In this document: in pieces, positions 8,997 through 16,806 of the stretch
Layout of the letters: every line of letters begins with the position of its first letter
Numbering within the stretch: the first letter of the stretch is position 1
NCBI GenBank assembly: GCA_035301545.1
Contig: DATGUA010000032.1
Span: forward strand, 1-64,000
Length of the DNA: 64,000 nucleotides
Direction of reading: 5' to 3'
Source of the DNA: DATGUA01 sp035301545
Lineage (GTDB): Bacteria; Bacillota; Clostridia; Tissierellales; Tissierellaceae
Made by a program: the position numbers and the translations under genes
Notes under the pieces: model-generated
The model's database searches: none
What the model saw: only the letters and a program-made list of their open reading frames with translations
What the model was told of the DNA's origin: nothing

Positions 8997-10268
8997 ATGA
9001 AGAAAAAAGTAGGTTTGGCAACTAAGATTATGATTTCTTTATTAATTGGTTTAGTAGTAGGAATTGGAGTTTTCTATTTACCAGATGGTACATTAAAAGA
9101 TACTATTTTAGTTGATGGAGTATTTCAATTAGTAGGTCAAATATTCTTAAGAGGAATTATGATGATAGTTGTTCCTTTAGTATTTGTTTCATTAGTTACA
9201 GGAGCGGCTAGTATGGGAGATGTAAAGAAATTAGGAAGAGTAGGGGTAAAGACTATAGCATTTTACTTATCAACTACAGCTTTAGCTATAATTATTGCTT
9301 TATTATTAGGATCTGTGATAAAACCAGGAGTGGGCTTAGATCTAGGTTCTATTGAAATGGTAGAAACTACTGTTGGAGAAAAAACAGACTTAGTTCAATT
9401 ATTGTATGAAATGGTTCCTGATAATCCAATTGAGGCTATGAGTACAGGAAATATGCTTCAGGTAATAGTTTTTGCTATAGTAACTGGAGTAGGAATATCT
9501 TTATTGGGGGAAAGAGGAGAGTCATTACTTAAATTATTTGAAGATTTTAATGAATTAATAATGAAATTAGTAGAAATAGTAATGTTATTTGCTCCAATAG
9601 GTGTATTTGGATTGATAGCTAGAACTTTTGCTACAGAAGGGGTAGCAGCACTAATCCCCTTAGCAAAATATGTATTAGCAGTATATATAGGCTTAATAAT
9701 TCATGCAACTATAGTATATGGAGGAATATTTAAATCTTTAACTGGACTATCTCTAATTAAGTTTTATAAAAAGTTTTTACCTGCAATGTCAGTTGCTTTT
9801 TCTACAGCTAGTAGTGGAGCGACTATACCAGTATCTTTAGACATATGTGAAAATGAATTAGGAATAAACAGAGAAATTGCTTCATTTACTGTGCCTCTAG
9901 GTGCAACAATTAATATGGATGGTACAGCTATAATGCAAGGCATAGCAACATTTTTTGTGGCACAAGTATATAATATACCAATGACTATAGGAATGTTGGC
10001 TACGGTAGTATTAACAGCTACATTAGCTTCTATAGGAACTGCAGGAGTACCTGGTGCAGGAGCTATAATGTTATCTATGGTTTTACAATCTGTAGGTTTA
10101 CCGTTAGAAGGAATGGCTCTTATTATGGGAGTAGATAGATTAGTGGATATGGGTAGGACTGCTGTTAATGTAACAGGAGATGCAGTTTGTACTACTGTTA
10201 TAGCTAAGCAAGAAAAGGAACTAGATAAAGATGTATTTAACGATAAAGTAAAGACCAAAGCAGAGTAA
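8997..10268 (+). CDS. Dicarboxylate/amino acid:cation symporter (DAACS family)
   Basis: About 423 residues from ATG 8997, chosen because GGGGGAG at 8985-8991 sits at the right distance. It is an integral membrane protein with about eight hydrophobic helices and two re-entrant loops. The family signatures are present: the serine-rich loop TASSGATIPVS, the NMDGTA sodium-site motif and GVPGAGA. Homologues (GltP/GltT/DctP) import glutamate, aspartate or C4-dicarboxylates with Na+ or H+. Substrate cannot be fixed from sequence. It appears to be a single-gene unit with a strong promoter upstream and a hairpin terminator downstream. It differs clearly from the second DAACS protein at 24167. Confidence 0.9.
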   Translation: MKKKVGLATKIMISLLIGLVVGIGVFYLPDGTLKDTILVDGVFQLVGQIFLRGIMMIVVPLVFVSLVTGAASMGDVKKLGRVGVKTIAFYLSTTALAIIIALLLGSVIKPGVGLDLGSIEMVETTVGEKTDLVQLLYEMVPDNPIEAMSTGNMLQVIVFAIVTGVGISLLGERGESLLKLFEDFNELIMKLVEIVMLFAPIGVFGLIARTFATEGVAALIPLAKYVLAVYIGLIIHATIVYGGIFKSLTGLSLIKFYKKFLPAMSVAFSTASSGATIPVSLDICENELGINREIASFTVPLGATINMDGTAIMQGIATFFVAQVYNIPMTIGMLATVVLTATLASIGTAGVPGAGAIMLSMVLQSVGLPLEGMALIMGVDRLVDMGRTAVNVTGDAVCTTVIAKQEKELDKDVFNDKVKTKAE

Positions 10269-10269
10269 A

Positions 10270-10305
10270 AAAAGAAGGCTAATTTCTTTTAGCCTTCTTT
10301 TTTTT
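10270..10305. terminator. Bidirectional terminator between the symporter and a small minus-strand ORF
   Basis: AAGAAGGCTAA pairs with TTAGCCTTCTT and is followed by a T-run on the plus strand. A-rich sequence on the other side gives a shorter T-run on the minus strand. Confidence 0.8.
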
Positions 10306-10422
10306 ATCCCTTTTTTTAAAAAAAGGACAATCTTTAATAGGAGTACTAGAAGGTTTAGTAACTTCTTTTAAAGTACATAATCCATCAGATTCATGGATAC
10401 ATTTTTCTGTACATGTAATCAT
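10279..10422 (-). CDS. Small Cys-rich protein (47 aa), unknown function
   Basis: An AGGAGG site lies seven bases before the ATG at 10422, which is strong support for translation. The product starts MITCTEKCIHESDGLC and has a fourth Cys in KDCPFF, giving the spacing C-x3-C-x7-C-x15-C, followed by a lysine-rich tail. This pattern resembles short clostridial four-Cys proteins that probably bind a metal, but I cannot name a function. The 3' end is embedded in the terminator hairpin of the facing symporter gene. Confidence 0.7.
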   Translation of the reverse strand: MITCTEKCIHESDGLCTLKEVTKPSSTPIKDCPFFKKRDKKKKAKRN

Positions 10423-10651
10423 AAATTTTCCTCCTAATAATGATTTGAAATTATTTTAACCATAATAGGGTATTTTATTAAAATATTAATATATTATTAG
10501 ATGACATAAACAGTGTGGTATAAGAAAGACAGGACTTTAATGGTAATACAAAGTGGAAAAGTTCATGAAGCTGTTATTGGATTCTTTGAAATAATAGTAT
10601 AATTATCTAAGCTCTATAATATATTAGTATTAATATAGAGGAGGGGTGATT

Positions 10652-11641
10652 ATGATTAATAGAAGGATATTGATATTTGGATTAGTAGCTATCTTAGGTA
10701 TATCAATTGTTAAACTAGGTACAAATATGATAAGTGATAATTTATCATCTATAGATGATGAAATTGAAATCATAAGATCAGATGAACAAGATATGGAAAT
10801 AGTAGAAGATGAGGATATGAGAAAAACTGTATTCTATTTTAAAAATGATAAAGATTATTTAGTACCTGTAATGAAGCCGATTCCATGGGAAGAAGGAATA
10901 GCAAAAACTGTGTTAATGAATATGGTAGAAGGTGCTGAATTTGGTAAATCATTAGAAGAACTTGGTTTAAAACCTATTTTACCAGCAGGTACTGATCTGA
11001 AAGGAATATCAGTAGATGAAGAAACAGGATTATGTAAAGCAGATTTTTCAGAAGAAATTCAAGATATAGAATCTGATGAAGACGAAGAAAATTTAATTAA
11101 AGGTGTAGTTTATACTTTAACAGAATTTCCTAATATAGAAGAGGTACAAATCATGGTAGATGGTAAAGTTATACCAAGATTAAATAATACTTATGCAATA
11201 GATAAGCCGTTAAACAGAGAAGATATAAATTTGATAGGAGAAGCAGATGATGGAAGTTCAAAAGTAGTAGTATATTATAAAGGAGAGACAGAAGAAGATG
11301 AAGATTATTTTGTTCCTGTAACTATACCTACTTCTGCTCCTGTATCTAATGTGTATACAGCTTTAGATCTATTATTTGACGGACCACCTGAGGACTCAGG
11401 ATTAAAAACAGATATACCAAATGAAATAAGTCTTCAAGCAGTAGAAGTAAAAGAAGGAACTGCCTTTGTAGATGTAAATTTACAAGATGGATCTGAACTT
11501 TCAGAAGAAGATGCTGTAAATGAGGTATTAAAAAATGTAGGTTTAACTTTAAGTGAATTTGAAGAAGTAGAAACTGTAGAATTATTATTAGATGGTGAGA
11601 TTGTAAATACGACTGTGCCAGTATTTGTTAATGAATATTAA
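10652..11641 (+). CDS. GerM-like protein with two GerMN domains
   Basis: About 329 residues from ATG 10652, behind GAGGAGGGG. A short N-terminal membrane segment (about 5-25) is followed by an acidic linker and two GerMN domains (about 60-190 and 205-325; each starts with a YFKNDKDYLVPV or VYYKGETEEDEDYFVPV type strand). GerM is a Bacillus sporulation and germination protein of the spore envelope. The gene precedes rph, rdgB and yfcE exactly as gerM precedes rph-ysnA-ysnB in Bacillus subtilis, which supports orthology. No lipobox Cys is present, so it is more likely membrane-anchored. A terminator separates it from rph. Confidence 0.82.
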   Translation: MINRRILIFGLVAILGISIVKLGTNMISDNLSSIDDEIEIIRSDEQDMEIVEDEDMRKTVFYFKNDKDYLVPVMKPIPWEEGIAKTVLMNMVEGAEFGKSLEELGLKPILPAGTDLKGISVDEETGLCKADFSEEIQDIESDEDEENLIKGVVYTLTEFPNIEEVQIMVDGKVIPRLNNTYAIDKPLNREDINLIGEADDGSSKVVVYYKGETEEDEDYFVPVTIPTSAPVSNVYTALDLLFDGPPEDSGLKTDIPNEISLQAVEVKEGTAFVDVNLQDGSELSEEDAVNEVLKNVGLTLSEFEEVETVELLLDGEIVNTTVPVFVNEY

Positions 11642-11672
11642 TAATTAAATAATTATTTAATTATATATTAGA

Positions 11673-11716
11673 ACAAAGTCTTAGGAATTTATTTCTAAGA
11701 CTTATTGTTTTGTATA
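11673..11716 (+). terminator. Terminator after the GerM-like gene
   Basis: AGTCTTAG and CTAAGACTT form a stem with a ten-base loop, followed by ATTGTTTTG. Confidence 0.7.
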
Positions 11717-11779
11717 ATAATAGATAAAGGTCTCAATCTTTGGTAAAATAAATAATGTATAAAGATTGGAGAGATGATA

Positions 11780-12514
11780 ATGAGAAATAATAAAAGAGAA
11801 TTTAATGAAATAAGAGAAGTGAAGATTACTAGAGATTATCTAATACATCCTTATGGTTCAGTACTTATTGAAATGGGAAATACAAAGATAATATGTACTG
11901 CAATGTTAGAAGATAGAGTACCACCGTTTTTAAAGGGTAAAAATTCAGGTTGGATTACAGCTGAATATTCTATGTTACCTGGATCTACACACAGAAGAAA
12001 AATAAGAGACTCATCTAGAGGAAAAGTAGATGGAAGAAACCAAGAAATTCAGAGATTAATAGGTAGATCTTTAAGAACAGTGGTAGATATGAAAAAAATG
12101 GGTGAGAGAACCTTATGGATCGATTGTGACGTTATACAAGCAGATGGAGGGACTAGGACTGCTGCTATAACTGGTGCCTTTATAGCTATGGTAGATGCTT
12201 TTTATAAAGCCAACCGAAAGAAGGAAATATCTTCTATGCCTATAAAAAACTTTCTGGCAGCAATAAGTGTAGGACTTGGAGAAGATGGGCCTATTCTTGA
12301 TTTATGCTATGAAGAAGATTACAAGGCTTTTGTAGATATGAATATTGTAATGACTGACGATAATAAATTCATAGAAATACAAGGAACGGGTGAGGAAACT
12401 AACTTTTCTAGAGATCAATTAAATAAAATATTAGATTTAGGGGAAAAGGGTATTAAGGAATTAATAGATATTCAAAAGGATATATTAAAAGATGTAATTG
12501 AACTTATAGGCTAA
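11780..12514 (+). CDS. rph: Ribonuclease PH
   Basis: 244 residues from ATG 11780, preferred over 11774 because GGAGAG at 11768-11773 is then well spaced. This phosphorolytic exoribonuclease trims the 3' ends of tRNA and other RNAs. Family motifs include DRVPPFLKGKNSGW, SMLPGSTHRR, GRSLRTVVD, IDCDVIQADGGTRTA and, near the end, QGTGEETNFSRDQL. The length is standard. It probably leads an operon with rdgB, whose start lies 18 bases downstream. Confidence 0.96.
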   Translation: MRNNKREFNEIREVKITRDYLIHPYGSVLIEMGNTKIICTAMLEDRVPPFLKGKNSGWITAEYSMLPGSTHRRKIRDSSRGKVDGRNQEIQRLIGRSLRTVVDMKKMGERTLWIDCDVIQADGGTRTAAITGAFIAMVDAFYKANRKKEISSMPIKNFLAAISVGLGEDGPILDLCYEEDYKAFVDMNIVMTDDNKFIEIQGTGEETNFSRDQLNKILDLGEKGIKELIDIQKDILKDVIELIG

Positions 12515-12532
12515 AGAAGGAGAATAATATAA

Positions 12533-13144
12533 ATGGAAAATAATAAATTAATATTATCTACTAATAATACTAATAAAGTAGAAGAAATAAAAGATATATT
12601 AAAAGATTTACCTATAGAGGTATTATCAAAAAAGGATATAGATATGGGAAATCTAGAGGTAGTTGAAGATGGAGATACTTTAGAAGCAAATAGTGAAAAA
12701 AAGGCTAAGATTTTATCTTCTAAAATAGAGTATATGGTCATGGCTGATGATTCAGGTTTATTTGTAGATAGCTTAAATGGTGAACCAGGAGTATATTCTT
12801 CTCGATATGGTGGAGAGGAAGGAAATGATAAAAAGAATAATGAAAAGCTTTTAAATGAAATGAAAGATGTATCTATAGAAAGGAGAACAGCTAAGTTTAA
12901 AACTGTAATAGCTTTGATAAAGGATAGAGAGGAGACTATATTTATAAGAGGAGAGTGTAAAGGATACATAGGTTTAAAACCAGAAGGTGATAAGGGTTTT
13001 GGATATGATCCTTTGTTTATTCCAGAAGGATATGATAAGACTTTTGCCCAATTAGATAATGATGTAAAAAATAAGATAAGTCATAGAGCCAAGGCACTAG
13101 AAAAGATTAAAGATGTTTTAACTGACCTAATAAAGGATGATTGA
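12533..13144 (+). CDS. rdgB: XTP/dITP diphosphatase (RdgB/HAM1 family)
   Basis: 203 residues. It removes non-canonical purine nucleotides (ITP, dITP, XTP) from the nucleotide pool. Signatures are the N-terminal substrate loop STNNTNKVEEIKDIL, ADDSGLFVDSLNGEPGVYSSRY around the catalytic Asp, and FGYDPLF near residue 160. It lies between rph and the YfcE-type phosphodiesterase, in the same order as in Bacillus. The family name is firm. Confidence 0.95.
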   Translation: MENNKLILSTNNTNKVEEIKDILKDLPIEVLSKKDIDMGNLEVVEDGDTLEANSEKKAKILSSKIEYMVMADDSGLFVDSLNGEPGVYSSRYGGEEGNDKKNNEKLLNEMKDVSIERRTAKFKTVIALIKDREETIFIRGECKGYIGLKPEGDKGFGYDPLFIPEGYDKTFAQLDNDVKNKISHRAKALEKIKDVLTDLIKDD

Positions 13145-13147
13145 GAA

Positions 13148-13630
13148 ATGAAGATTTTTGTAATAGGTGATACTCATGGTAGCAATAAAGGAATAATAGA
13201 TTATATTTCAAAACTAGAGAATCCAGATATAATACTTTATTTAGGTGATTATGTAGAAGATGGAGAGAAAATAAGTGAAGAATTAGGTGTAGAGACTATT
13301 ATAGTTAGAGGTAATGGAGATTATTTTTCTAAATATAAGGATGATGAACTAATAGAAATTAATCAAAAAAAGATATTTTTAACTCATGGGCATCAATATA
13401 AAGTAAAATATAATTTAGATAGAATAATATATAAGGGTGAAGAAGTAGGAGCAGATATAATATTATTTGGTCATACTCATATACCAATAAATACAAAAGA
13501 AAATGGAATATATATTATGAATCCTGGAAGTCCTGCTTTTCCAAGAGGTAGGTTTTTTGAAAAGACATTCGGTATAATTCATATAAATAATTCTATAAGT
13601 ATGGAAATAATAAATATAGAAGATAAATAG
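13148..13630 (+). CDS. YfcE/MJ0936-family metallophosphoesterase
   Basis: 160 residues, starting three bases after rdgB and so part of the same operon. Calcineurin-like metal-binding motifs are complete: GDTHG near the start, YLGDY, GNGD, THGH and FGHTH. Close relatives (YfcE, MJ0936, YsnB) hydrolyse phosphodiesters in a Mn-dependent manner in vitro; the physiological substrate is not settled. Confidence 0.9.
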   Translation: MKIFVIGDTHGSNKGIIDYISKLENPDIILYLGDYVEDGEKISEELGVETIIVRGNGDYFSKYKDDELIEINQKKIFLTHGHQYKVKYNLDRIIYKGEEVGADIILFGHTHIPINTKENGIYIMNPGSPAFPRGRFFEKTFGIIHINNSISMEIINIEDK

Positions 13631-13649
13631 ATTTGAATAGGAGGTTGTA

Positions 13650-14591
13650 ATGAAAAACAAAAATAAAATAATTTCTGTAATTGCAATAATAGTATTAGTT
13701 TTAATTATATGGATAGGAGAAGGTTTTCTAGTTGCTGGAGAAGGTGAAGGAGATCTAGAAATTCATTTTATAGATGTAGGACAGGGCGATTCTATTTTAA
13801 TAAAAGAAGAAGATGAATTTATGTTAATAGATGGAGGCAAAAGGGCAGATGGTGATACAGTAGTTAAATATCTTAAGGAACAGAATGTAGAAAGTCTAAA
13901 ATACGTTATAGGTACTCATCCTCATGAAGATCATATAGGTGGATTGAAAAAGGTAGTAGATCGATTTCAAATAGAAAATGTAATCATGCCAGATATAACT
14001 CATAATACTAAAGTTTTCGAAGATGTCTTAGATAGTGTAATAAATAAGGGATTAAGTATTATTGTAGGAAGAGCTGGAGATAAATATAGTTTAAAAGATG
14101 CTGATATACTATTTTTGGCACCAAATGGAGATAAATATAGTAGTATAAATGATTATTCAATTTCAATAAAAATAGAATATGGTAAGACTTCATTTTTATT
14201 TCCTGGTGATGCAGAAAAAACCTCAGAAAATGAAATGATAGAGAATTATTCTAAAAGTTTAAAATCTGATGTATTAAAACTAGGTCACCATGGTAGTAAT
14301 ACTTCTACAACAGAAGATTTTTTAAATGAAGTAAATCCCTCTATAGGTGTAATCTCAGTAGGAAAAGATAATAAATATAATCATCCAAATAAAGATATAT
14401 TAGAAAGATTAGATGAGAAAGATATAAAGGTATTTAGAACAGATGTAGATGGAGATATAATAATTAAAAGTGATAAGTCTAATATTATTCTTCAGGATGG
14501 CTCTTCTATAAATGGAGTAACAGATTCTATATTAAGAGAAATATCTAAAGTAAAAGATAGACTTATAGATAATTTAATAGAAGATATATAG
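13650..14591 (+). CDS. ComEC/Rec2-like metallo-beta-lactamase-fold hydrolase, membrane-anchored or secreted
   Basis: 313 residues. An N-terminal hydrophobic signal/anchor (about 6-28) precedes a metallo-beta-lactamase domain with FIDVGQGDSILI, HPHEDHIGGL (metal ligands), FPGDAE and KLGHHGSNTS. This is the domain fused to the membrane channel in the DNA-uptake protein ComEC. Here it stands alone, with no competence channel nearby, so it is probably an extracellular hydrolase or nuclease; the substrate is unknown. The next gene begins with DUF3006, a small domain often seen beside such hydrolases. Confidence 0.85.
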   Translation: MKNKNKIISVIAIIVLVLIIWIGEGFLVAGEGEGDLEIHFIDVGQGDSILIKEEDEFMLIDGGKRADGDTVVKYLKEQNVESLKYVIGTHPHEDHIGGLKKVVDRFQIENVIMPDITHNTKVFEDVLDSVINKGLSIIVGRAGDKYSLKDADILFLAPNGDKYSSINDYSISIKIEYGKTSFLFPGDAEKTSENEMIENYSKSLKSDVLKLGHHGSNTSTTEDFLNEVNPSIGVISVGKDNKYNHPNKDILERLDEKDIKVFRTDVDGDIIIKSDKSNIILQDGSSINGVTDSILREISKVKDRLIDNLIEDI

Positions 14592-14618
14592 AATATTATA
14601 AAAATGGGGGACTTAAAT

Positions 14619-15209
14619 ATGAAATTTACTATAGATAGATTTGAAGGCAATCTAGTTGTTGTTGAATTAGAAAATCGAGAAATGATTAATATTTCTAGAG
14701 AGATATTACCTCCTGATTCTAAAGAAGGAGATATTCTTAGTATTGAGATAAATAAAACCGAGACAGAAAAAAGAAAGAAAAGGATTCAAGATAAGTTTAA
14801 TAATTTATTAAATAATAAGGATGGAAAAGAAGGGGGAAATAATATGAACTTATCATTAACGACATTATATGTAAGTGATATGAAGGAATCATTAAATTTT
14901 TATGAAGAGATAGTAGGACTTAAAGCTGTTGAGAGATTTGATGCAGGTCCAAATGTAGAAATAGCATTTTTAGGTAATGGAGAGACTCAATTAGAACTTA
15001 TACATGATAAATCAAAGGAAGATATAGAAATTGGTTTAGATATCTCTATAGGATTTGAAATTGATTCTGTAGATGAAAAAATATCCTTCTTAAAAGAAAA
15101 AAATATTAATTTAGAAGGTGAAATAATCCAACCAAATCCTAATACAAAATTCTTTTTTATACTAGATCCAAATGGCTTAAGGATACAGTTTATAGAAAAT
15201 ATAAAATAA
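14619..15209 (+). CDS. DUF3006 domain fused in frame to a glyoxalase/VOC domain
   Basis: About 196 residues from ATG 14619, which sits eight bases after GGGGG. Residues ~1-60 match DUF3006 (MKFTIDRFEGNLVVVELE) and end in a charged helix with KRKKRIQDKF. Residues ~76-196 form a glyoxalase/bleomycin-resistance domain (TLYVSDMKESLNFYEEIVGL, then FILDPNGLRIQFIE). The two domains are normally separate proteins. At the junction a strong ribosome site (AGGGGG, 14831-14836) precedes an in-frame ATG at 14844. The VOC protein may therefore also be made on its own, and the fusion may come from loss of the DUF3006 stop codon. The VOC substrate is unknown. Confidence 0.78.
   Translation: MKFTIDRFEGNLVVVELENREMINISREILPPDSKEGDILSIEINKTETEKRKKRIQDKFNNLLNNKDGKEGGNNMNLSLTTLYVSDMKESLNFYEEIVGLKAVERFDAGPNVEIAFLGNGETQLELIHDKSKEDIEIGLDISIGFEIDSVDEKISFLKEKNINLEGEIIQPNPNTKFFFILDPNGLRIQFIENIK
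14831..14846 (+). promoter_or_regulatory. Internal ribosome binding site and start codon for the glyoxalase domain
   Basis: AGGGGGAAATAATATG lies in frame inside the DUF3006-glyoxalase ORF. Spacing and strength equal those of true start sites in this window, so a separate ~121-residue VOC protein is likely to be translated from here. Confidence 0.6.
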
Positions 15210-15235
15210 AAATAAAAGAATAAATTGAAAAGTCA

Positions 15236-15264
15236 TTGACTTTTTTATAATAACCTGCTATAAT
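15236..15264 (+). promoter_or_regulatory. Sigma-A promoter of the tRNA cluster
   Basis: TTGACT (15236-15241), a 17-base spacer and TATAAT (15259-15264) lie 47 bases before tRNA-His. Confidence 0.85.
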
Positions 15265-15310
15265 TTTATATTGTTGGGTTGAGGAAAATTCAACAATATA
15301 AAATTAATGT

Positions 15311-15387
15311 GGTGGATGTGGCCTAGCGGTTAGGGCGCCAGATTGTGGCTCTGGAGGTCGCGGGTTCGAATCCCGTTATCCACCCCA
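15311..15387 (+). tRNA. tRNA-His (GTG)
   Basis: The cloverleaf is complete, with anticodon GTG. Acceptor GTGGATG (15312-15318) pairs with TATCCAC (15377-15383), followed by discriminator C and an encoded CCA. The base before the stem is G and can pair with C73, the extra G-1 typical of tRNA-His. The T arm contains GGTTCGAATCC. Confidence 0.96.
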
Positions 15388-15390
15388 TAT

Positions 15391-15466
15391 GACCCATTAG
15401 CTCAGTCGGCAGAGCACCTGACTTTTAATCAGGGAGTCCCGCGTTCGAGTCGCGGATGGGTCACCA
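15391..15466 (+). tRNA. tRNA-Lys (TTT)
   Basis: 76 bases with acceptor GACCCAT/ATGGGTC, anticodon stem CCTGA/TCAGG around loop CTTTTAA (anticodon TTT) and encoded ACCA end. It lies three bases after tRNA-His. Confidence 0.96.
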
Positions 15467-15482
15467 GCTTTGATTTTAATAG

Positions 15483-15567
15483 GCGGGAATGGCGGAACTG
15501 GCAGACGCGCTAGACTTAGGATCTAGTGTCTTCGGACGTGGAGGTTCAAATCCTCTTTCCCGCACCA
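15483..15567 (+). tRNA. tRNA-Leu (TAG)
   Basis: 85 bases, a class II tRNA with a long variable arm (GTGTCTTCGGACGT). Acceptor GCGGGAA/TTCCCGC and anticodon loop CTTAGGA give anticodon TAG, reading CUA/CUN. CCA is encoded. A terminator hairpin follows directly. Confidence 0.95.
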
Positions 15568-15570
15568 TAT

Positions 15571-15598
15571 AAAAATTGGCCTAAGCCAATTTTTTTAT
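15571..15598 (+). terminator. Terminator between tRNA-Leu and tRNA-Arg
   Basis: AAAATTGGC and GCCAATTTT form a tight stem followed by a T-run. It would end the His-Lys-Leu transcript. tRNA-Arg then needs read-through or its own promoter. Confidence 0.75.
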
Positions 15599-15604
15599 TT
15601 ATAT

Positions 15605-15681
15605 GCACCCGTAGCTCAACTGGATAGAGCGTCTGACTTCGGATCAGAATGCTGGGGGTTCGAATCCTCTCGGGTGTACCA
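15605..15681 (+). tRNA. tRNA-Arg (TCG)
   Basis: 77 bases. Acceptor GCACCCG pairs with CGGGTGT, the anticodon loop CTTCGGA gives TCG (reads CGA), and ACCA is encoded. It lies between two terminator hairpins. Confidence 0.95.
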
Positions 15682-15685
15682 TAGA

Positions 15686-15716
15686 AATGCTTATGAATAT
15701 TCATAAGCATTTTTTG
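15686..15716 (+). terminator. Terminator after tRNA-Arg
   Basis: AATGCTTATGAAT and ATTCATAAGCATT form a near-perfect stem followed by TTTTG. Confidence 0.8.
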
Positions 15717-15861
15717 TTTTGATTTCCCTTAATATGTCTAAAAATTCTAATTATGGTTAATATCTTAATAAAGAAGTGTAAATATAAAGATTAAATTTAA
15801 GATAATAGAATAAGTATAGTGTTATAAGGACTATTAATATTTAGATATTTAGGAGGAAAAT

Positions 15862-16518
15862 ATGGAATTTAATAATACATATAATCAAAATTTTGACTTA
15901 GAAACAAGATGTAATCAATCTATAGGTATAAGTGTAACTTGTAAAGACAATGAAGGTAATAAGAAATCAGGGATTTTTGATCCTATTATATTAAAAAATA
16001 TGGAAATCCCTTGTATAGAAACTAAAACTTATAATACTGTTTATAATAATCAAAAATCTATTAAAATAAATATATATCAAGGTAATTCAAAATGTGTATA
16101 TGATAATCTATTAATAGGAAATATGACTATAGAAGATCTACCTAATGTTTTAATTAGTAAACAACAAATTGAAATTAGCTTGCTTTATAGAATAGACGGA
16201 ATTTTAAATGTAAAAGTAAGAATTCTGGAAAATGGTCAAATATATAGAACTACTATAAATACTTTAGATATAGATGAAGATTTAATAGACTTTAATCAAA
16301 GTATTGATTATACAGATTGGGAAAACTATAGATTAGCTTATTTAGTTAAAGCAGTAGTAAAATATAGTGAGGAGATAATAAAAGGTTTAAATTATAAAGA
16401 ATCAAAAAAATTGAATATTGTCCTAAAAAAGATAAAAAAATATTTATTTCTTGATAATGAAAAAATGGTTAGAAAACATAAGAAGGAATTAGTATACCTA
16501 TTATCTATAGTTAATTAG
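15862..16518 (+). CDS. Hsp70-like protein reduced to the substrate-binding domain
   Basis: 218 residues, starting behind AGGAGG. Residues ~17-125 follow the DnaK beta-sandwich substrate-binding domain: SIGISV where DnaK has the SLGIET/TLGIET strand, I.C.ETKTYNTVYNNQKSIKI matching the I.T..S..FST..D.QT.V.I stretch, IYQGNSKCVYDN like the VLQGER..A.DN turn, and RIDGILNVKVRI like the D.NGI..V.A.D end. The rest is helical and lysine-rich, like a lid. The ATPase domain is absent and nothing upstream supplies it. It may act as a holdase or adaptor, or be a remnant made functional; the well-kept frame and strong start argue against simple decay. A hairpin follows. Confidence 0.75.
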   Translation: MEFNNTYNQNFDLETRCNQSIGISVTCKDNEGNKKSGIFDPIILKNMEIPCIETKTYNTVYNNQKSIKINIYQGNSKCVYDNLLIGNMTIEDLPNVLISKQQIEISLLYRIDGILNVKVRILENGQIYRTTINTLDIDEDLIDFNQSIDYTDWENYRLAYLVKAVVKYSEEIIKGLNYKESKKLNIVLKKIKKYLFLDNEKMVRKHKKELVYLLSIVN

Positions 16519-16526
16519 TAAAAAGT

Positions 16527-16561
16527 AACTTTTATTCTATATAATTCATAGGATAAAAGTT
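16527..16561 (+). terminator. Hairpin after the Hsp70-like gene
   Basis: AACTTTTATTCTAT pairs with ATAGGATAAAAGTT with one G-T pair. The T-run is weak, so it is a possible rather than certain terminator. Confidence 0.5.
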
Positions 16562-16613
16562 AAGATATCAAGGATACTATATATTGTACTGAAATAAAAT
16601 TAGGAGGGATTAT

Positions 16614-16754
16614 ATGAACAGCAATAAATTTATACCTAATTTTAAAAGTCAAAATCAAAAAAATAAGGAAACAGTAAGTAAAATAGTTGCTTCAGGAATA
16701 ATAGGAATTGGGTTAGCATATGCAATTCCTAAGATAAAAGAAAAAATGGAATAA
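16614..16754 (+). CDS. Small membrane protein (46 aa), unknown function
   Basis: The ATG at 16614 follows TAGGAGGGA at good spacing, and a strong terminator follows the stop, so it is a real short gene. The N-terminus is polar (NSNKFIPNFKSQNQKNKE) and residues ~22-38 (SKIVASGIIGIGLAYAIP) form a single hydrophobic helix, with a basic C-terminus. No family is recognised. Confidence 0.65.
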   Translation: MNSNKFIPNFKSQNQKNKETVSKIVASGIIGIGLAYAIPKIKEKME

Positions 16755-16796
16755 AATAAAAGCTAATAGATGATATCATCTATTAGCTTTTATTTT
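16755..16796. terminator. Bidirectional terminator
   Basis: AAATAAAAGCTAATAGATGA and its complement form a long perfect stem with T-runs on both strands. It separates the small ORF from the facing PII-like gene. Confidence 0.85.
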
Positions 16797-16806
16797 ATAT
16801 TTTATT

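Noticed and set aside
9764..10258. 164-codon open frame on the minus strand inside the symporter gene
   Set aside because: It is the antisense shadow of a clear DAACS gene, has no ribosome site and no recognisable protein.
12511..12969. 152-codon minus-strand frame over rdgB
   Set aside because: Shadow of rdgB; the composition (Ser/Phe/Ile rich) is typical of antisense reading of AT-rich genes.
15311..15681. tRNA cluster as an integration site for a mobile element
   Set aside because: All four tRNAs are complete and no duplicated tRNA 3' end or integrase is seen on either side.
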